DNA of 8,263 nt. It comes from Candidatus Zipacnadia bacterium (GTDB taxonomy: Bacteria > Armatimonadota > Zipacnadia > Zipacnadales > Zipacnadaceae). Below, one piece after another: positions 6,672 through 8,263 of the stretch; the first letter of the stretch is position 1; each line of letters starts with the position of its first letter. Both the position numbers and the translations under genes were made by a program. Location: assembly GCA_029821415.1 (NCBI GenBank), contig JALGTJ010000082.1, positions 1 to 8,263 of the forward strand. The letters run 5' to 3'. The notes below the pieces were generated by a model. It was not told where the DNA came from and made no database searches. It worked only from the letters and a program-made list of their open reading frames with translations.

Positions 6672-6691
6672 AGCCTCCCGCATGGGAGGCT
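6672..6691 (-). promoter_or_regulatory. Leader stem-loop upstream of the rpsE ribosome site
   Basis: A perfect 8-bp hairpin (minus strand AGCCTCCC, loop ATGC, GGGAGGCT) lies at the predicted 5' end of the rpsE transcript. It is followed by ATCTTGTAAAGGAGG, the ribosome site. The CCTCC arm could pair either with GGGAGG of the hairpin or with GGAGG of the ribosome site, giving a possible on/off switch. There is no T-run, so it is not a typical terminator. Confidence 0.55.
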
Positions 6692-6696
6692 GGGTT

Positions 6697-6725
6697 ATTC
6701 TATCATAACGGCTCGCGGCTGTCAA
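6697..6725 (-). promoter_or_regulatory. Near-consensus sigma-70-type promoter for rpsE
   Basis: On the minus strand, TTGACA (6725-6720) and TAGAAT (6702-6697) are separated by exactly 17 bases: a perfect -35 and a five-of-six -10. Transcription should start near 6690, at the edge of the leader hairpin, about 45 bases before the TTG start of rpsE. This supports rpsE being expressed as its own transcription unit. Confidence 0.8.
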
Positions 6726-6979
6726 CCGCTCGCTACCCCCCAGAGCCTGCACAGCACGTCCTGGCTTTACCCCTTGATGCTTTCGGCACCTCGTACTCGC
6801 CTGTCAAATACCTCTATGCCGATTTATTCGCACAGTCCGTACTCCCCAGTCAGCCACATAAGTGAACATCTGGCCGGATTTTGACTCCGAGCAGGTTGTT
6901 ACAGAAATATTGCGAAAGTTACAGAAAATAGGCGGCACATTTTGGCATAAATCGGCCCTTATATAGGAGAATGTGAATC
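6726..6979. other. Intergenic stretch, no convincing gene
   Basis: Between the rpsE promoter and the first small plus-strand ORF there is no supported coding sequence. The readable frames here have no ribosome site or protein-like composition. The only structure seen is a direct repeat, GTTACAGAAA, at 6898-6907 and 6918-6927, listed separately. Confidence 0.5.
6898..6927 (+). repeat. Direct repeat with 20-bp spacing, possible operator
   Basis: GTTACAGAAA occurs at 6898-6907 and again at 6918-6927, exactly two helical turns apart. A TTGACT at 6881-6886, followed after 16 bases by AGAAAT, could be a weak promoter overlapping the first copy. The placement upstream of the small-ORF cluster fits a regulator-binding site, but two copies of a 10-mer could be chance. 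Confidence 0.3.
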
Positions 6980-7060
6980 GTGAATCTTCAACCACTCAAT
7001 AGTGAGAGGAAGTGGGCAGTTAGATCCAACTACAATCGTCGTGCAGAGAAAAAAGAATAA
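6980..7060 (+). CDS. Possible very small basic protein (26 aa)
   Basis: A GTG at 6980 follows TAGGAG with ten bases between and opens a 26-codon frame encoding LQPLNSERKWAVRSNYNRRA and ending in EKKE, then TAA. The product would be strongly basic with an acidic/basic tail, with no domain I recognise. It is followed after 23 bases by the next small gene, which has its own very good ribosome site, so the two could be co-transcribed. The only evidence is the ribosome site and the ordered layout; a chance ORF is quite possible. Confidence 0.3.
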   Translation: MNLQPLNSERKWAVRSNYNRRAEKKE

Positions 7061-7083
7061 TTACGAACGGAAAGGAGACTAAG

Positions 7084-7227
7084 ATGTCCGAACCAGATAG
7101 TAACGGTGGGACAGGCATATTGCCTGTGGTTACGTCTGCCAGGACACCGCCTCCTAGCCGGGCCACTATCTTTTTTGTTGGGTTGGCTGTGGGTGGAGTG
7201 ATTAACAGCAATCAGCGCACTACGTAA
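7084..7227 (+). CDS. Small hypothetical protein, possibly membrane-associated (47 aa)
   Basis: The ATG at 7084 is preceded by GGAAAGGAGACTAAG, one of the best ribosome sites in the window. The 47 residues start MSEPDSNGGTGILPVVTSAR, continue through a Pro-rich turn (TPPPSR, residues 21-26), and then a short apolar stretch, ATIFFVGLAVGGVI (27-40), which could be a minimal membrane segment, ending NSNQRTT. No family is recognised. The segment coding for GTGILPV is itself a DNA palindrome (7111-7127), so part of this frame may come from a dispersed repeat inserted into or overlapping a small gene. Its neighbours are other tiny plus-strand frames. Moderate confidence that it is translated, because of the ribosome site; none about function. 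Confidence 0.45.
   Translation: MSEPDSNGGTGILPVVTSARTPPPSRATIFFVGLAVGGVINSNQRTT
7111..7127. repeat. Palindromic hairpin element
   Basis: ACAGGCA (7111-7117), TAT, TGCCTGT (7121-7127): a perfect 7-bp stem with a three-base loop, lying inside the 47-residue ORF. The peptide it encodes in one frame (GTGILPV) and on the other strand (TGNMPVPP) resembles translations of dispersed repeats that I recall from some environmental bacterial genomes. That resemblance is from memory and unverified. Confidence 0.4.
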
Positions 7228-7293
7228 GAAGAGGACAGCAAGGTAGCCGGTTAGCCGTTGGGTACAATTACTTTGACCGGAAGGAGTGAGTGC

Positions 7294-7316
7294 GGGCGAG
7301 GCCTCTGCCCTCGCCC
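7294..7316. repeat. GC-rich palindromic hairpin element
   Basis: GGGCGAGG (7294-7301) pairs perfectly with CCTCGCCC (7309-7316) around a seven-base loop. No T-run follows (CTATACAAAT), so it is a weak terminator candidate; it looks like a REP- or MITE-type palindrome. It follows an AAGGAG sequence (7281-7286) that has no suitably spaced start codon, suggesting that an inserted repeat may have separated a ribosome site from its gene. Confidence 0.45.
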
Positions 7317-7336
7317 CTATACAAATCCAATCACTG

Positions 7337-7796
7337 ATGAGCCAAAAAGAGGATGGAAAGCATAGACAGAGACAGAAGAAGGCAGTAATTCCTTATTGCG
7401 TTCACTACGAGGTGGACGTCGATATATGCCAAGGACAAGCTCGCTGAGTGGCTTGAAGCTGATGAGGTCTCGTTCCAAAATCTGGATGCTGTGACGAGGG
7501 TGATTATCCCCAAGTGGTTTCAAACTGCTTGGATGAGGAAGCGTTTAGAGGCTGGACTTGAGCTATTCCGCTATGCGTTGCGTGGTTTCTATCGGTCCTT
7601 GACAGGATACATAGCGGAGAACTTTGAGTGCGGAAAATCAACAGAGCCTGACTGTGATGGTGTAGTACAAGTGACATGGGGTGAGGATGGTGATGGATAT
7701 AGCACAATGATGGTAGCCTGCCCCATATGTGGTAAAACCTATAAGACGGTGGATGATTTTAATGAACGGGAACTACGACCACTTAAGCAGAGATGA
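7337..7796 (+). pseudogene. Zinc-ribbon-like hypothetical protein with +1 frameshift
   Basis: Two frames appear to belong to one gene. The first, from ATG 7337 (no clear ribosome site), reads MSQKEDGKHRQRQKKAVIPY and continues to HYEVDVDI before stopping near 7442. The second, open from 7389, reads AKDKLAEWLEADEVSFQNL from about 7428 and runs to a TGA at 7794-7796. Joining them near 7424-7427 by skipping one base gives a continuous protein of about 150 residues. The intact C-terminal part has an amphipathic helical region (FQTAWMRKRLEAGLELFRYA), then a cysteine quartet, FECGK..DCDG...CPICGK, which could bind zinc. If the frameshift is genuine the gene is broken; it could also be a sequencing error or a programmed shift. 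A shorter protein of 101 residues from GTG 7491 is the alternative. No function is recognised; the zinc ribbon could suggest nucleic-acid contact. Confidence 0.5.
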
Positions 7797-7923
7797 AGAG
7801 ATTGATGAGGAAGAGCGTACTGAGAATAAGAAGAGGAGAGAGAATGAAGAATCTCCTGACCCATTCCTTGATGATTGGGGAATGGCCTTTCTGCTTGGCC
7901 CGTTTATGGGTGATGATCTCTGA
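7762..7923 (+). CDS. Small acidic hypothetical protein overlapping the zinc-ribbon gene (53 aa)
   Basis: This frame starts inside the 3' end of the preceding zinc-ribbon ORF, overlapping it by 35 bases, and ends at TGA 7921-7923. I chose ATG 7762, after GGTGGATGATTTTA; ATG 7753 and GTG 7729 are alternatives in the same frame. The product is very charged: an acidic/basic helix-prone stretch (RDEEIDEEERTENKKRRENE, about residues 10-29), then a short apolar end, DPFLDDWGMAFLLGPFMGDD. The overlap is typical of translationally coupled small genes in phages and mobile elements. No family is recognised. The next small frame starts 18 bases after this stop. Confidence 0.45.
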   Translation: MNGNYDHLSRDEEIDEEERTENKKRRENEESPDPFLDDWGMAFLLGPFMGDDL

Positions 7924-7940
7924 CCAAAGAGGCCACAGCA

Positions 7941-8256
7941 ATGTGGCAACCGCCATCTACACCTAATGACCTCCCGCTGCGTTATCCGTTGAATCAGTCT
8001 ACCGACCGGGAAGACGAAAGTGCTGCACTGTGCATACCAACTGCCATAGTCCGTGGACGAGCAATATCAGGCAGTACAGGCCAAGTAACTGGTTAGACTC
8101 GAGTCTGGCCATCTCCTGGTTGCCCGTGAACAGTCGGCTCAGATGGTACCATTGACTGGTGCTGATGCCATTGAAGTAGAGAACACACATGAGCTGGAAA
8201 CTGCCGTCCACGGGCTATTAGCCGCCCCGTGTATCAAACCAGCACGACACTTATGA
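7941..8256 (+). pseudogene. Small hypothetical ORF with probable +1 frameshift near 8090
   Basis: ATG 7941 follows AAAGAGG with eight bases between and encodes 51 residues beginning MWQPPSTPNDLPLRYPLNQS, through RGRAISGSTGQVTG, to TAG at 8094-8096. A second frame, one base further on, opens at 8089 and reads RLESGHLLVAREQSAQM, then GADAIEVENTHELETAVHGL and on to TGA at 8254-8256. Skipping one base near 8090 joins them into a continuous protein of about 104 residues. The second part has a regular, protein-like composition, with a helix of the type IEVENTHELETAVHGLL; a very faint likeness to the 'E..LH..f' part of T5orf172-type domains is too weak to call. It could instead be two unrelated short frames. 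It lies directly downstream of the 53-residue ORF, so it may belong to the same transcript. Confidence 0.3.
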
Positions 8257-8263
8257 GCCAGTC

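Noticed and set aside
6393..6884. A 163-codon plus-strand frame
   Set aside because: It is antisense to rpsE for more than half its length, has no ribosome site, and continues into the promoter region. It is a shadow of rpsE.
7999..8211. A 70-codon minus-strand hydrophobic frame
   Set aside because: No ribosome site is seen, and the plus strand there has a better ordered small-ORF layout.
1..8263. CRISPR arrays, tRNA or rRNA genes, insertion sequences with transposase, restriction or toxin-antitoxin pairs
   Set aside because: No regular repeat-spacer pattern, no T-loop GTTCRANNC/CCA-like tRNA fold, no transposase or nuclease motifs were found on either strand.

Overview
This window is bacterial chromosomal DNA of moderate GC content, probably from an environmental or metagenome-assembled genome. 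Several starts follow strong AAGGAGG-like ribosome binding sites, and one gene (rpsE) has a near-consensus sigma-70-type promoter. A fragment resembling an outer-membrane beta-barrel, and a fragment of a TolB-like propeller, suggest a diderm (Gram-negative-type) cell envelope. The phylum cannot be fixed from this sequence. The mix of several aldo/keto reductases, TolB-like repeats and an S5 protein with a long acidic tail would fit an under-sampled lineage such as Armatimonadota or a relative, but that is only an inference.

Layout. Positions 1-1698 hold two same-strand aldo/keto reductase genes; the first is cut by the left edge and carries a C-terminal pair of four-cysteine iron-sulfur motifs. 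Positions 1746-2358 hold two broken gene pieces of opposite orientation that meet near 1950: a minus-strand TolB-like beta-propeller fragment and a plus-strand beta-barrel C-terminus with a frameshift. Positions 2371-2964 (minus) encode a small membrane-anchored protein of unknown function, divergent from tsaD (3184-4239, plus), the tRNA t6A37 synthesis enzyme. The 498-base gap after tsaD contains a promoter-like sequence, a folded element of about 105 bases closed by a perfect 11-bp helix, and a T-run: a candidate small RNA or leader. A third aldo/keto reductase follows (4738-5730). It converges on rpsE (5879-6646, minus), with one hairpin terminator shared between them. rpsE stands alone, without its usual spc-operon neighbours, and has its own promoter and a leader hairpin. 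From about 6850 to the right edge the content changes to very small plus-strand ORFs, palindromic repeat-like elements and two probable +1 frameshifts, which looks like a decaying accessory or mobile region.

How the parts relate. tsaD and rpsE are housekeeping translation genes. The aldo/keto reductases are NAD(P)H-dependent carbonyl or sugar oxidoreductases; the first two may form an operon. No complete multi-gene novel system could be demonstrated. The strongest candidates for something undescribed are the structured RNA at 4482-4588, the rpsE leader switch with the acidic S5 tail, and the small-ORF cluster at 6980-8256.
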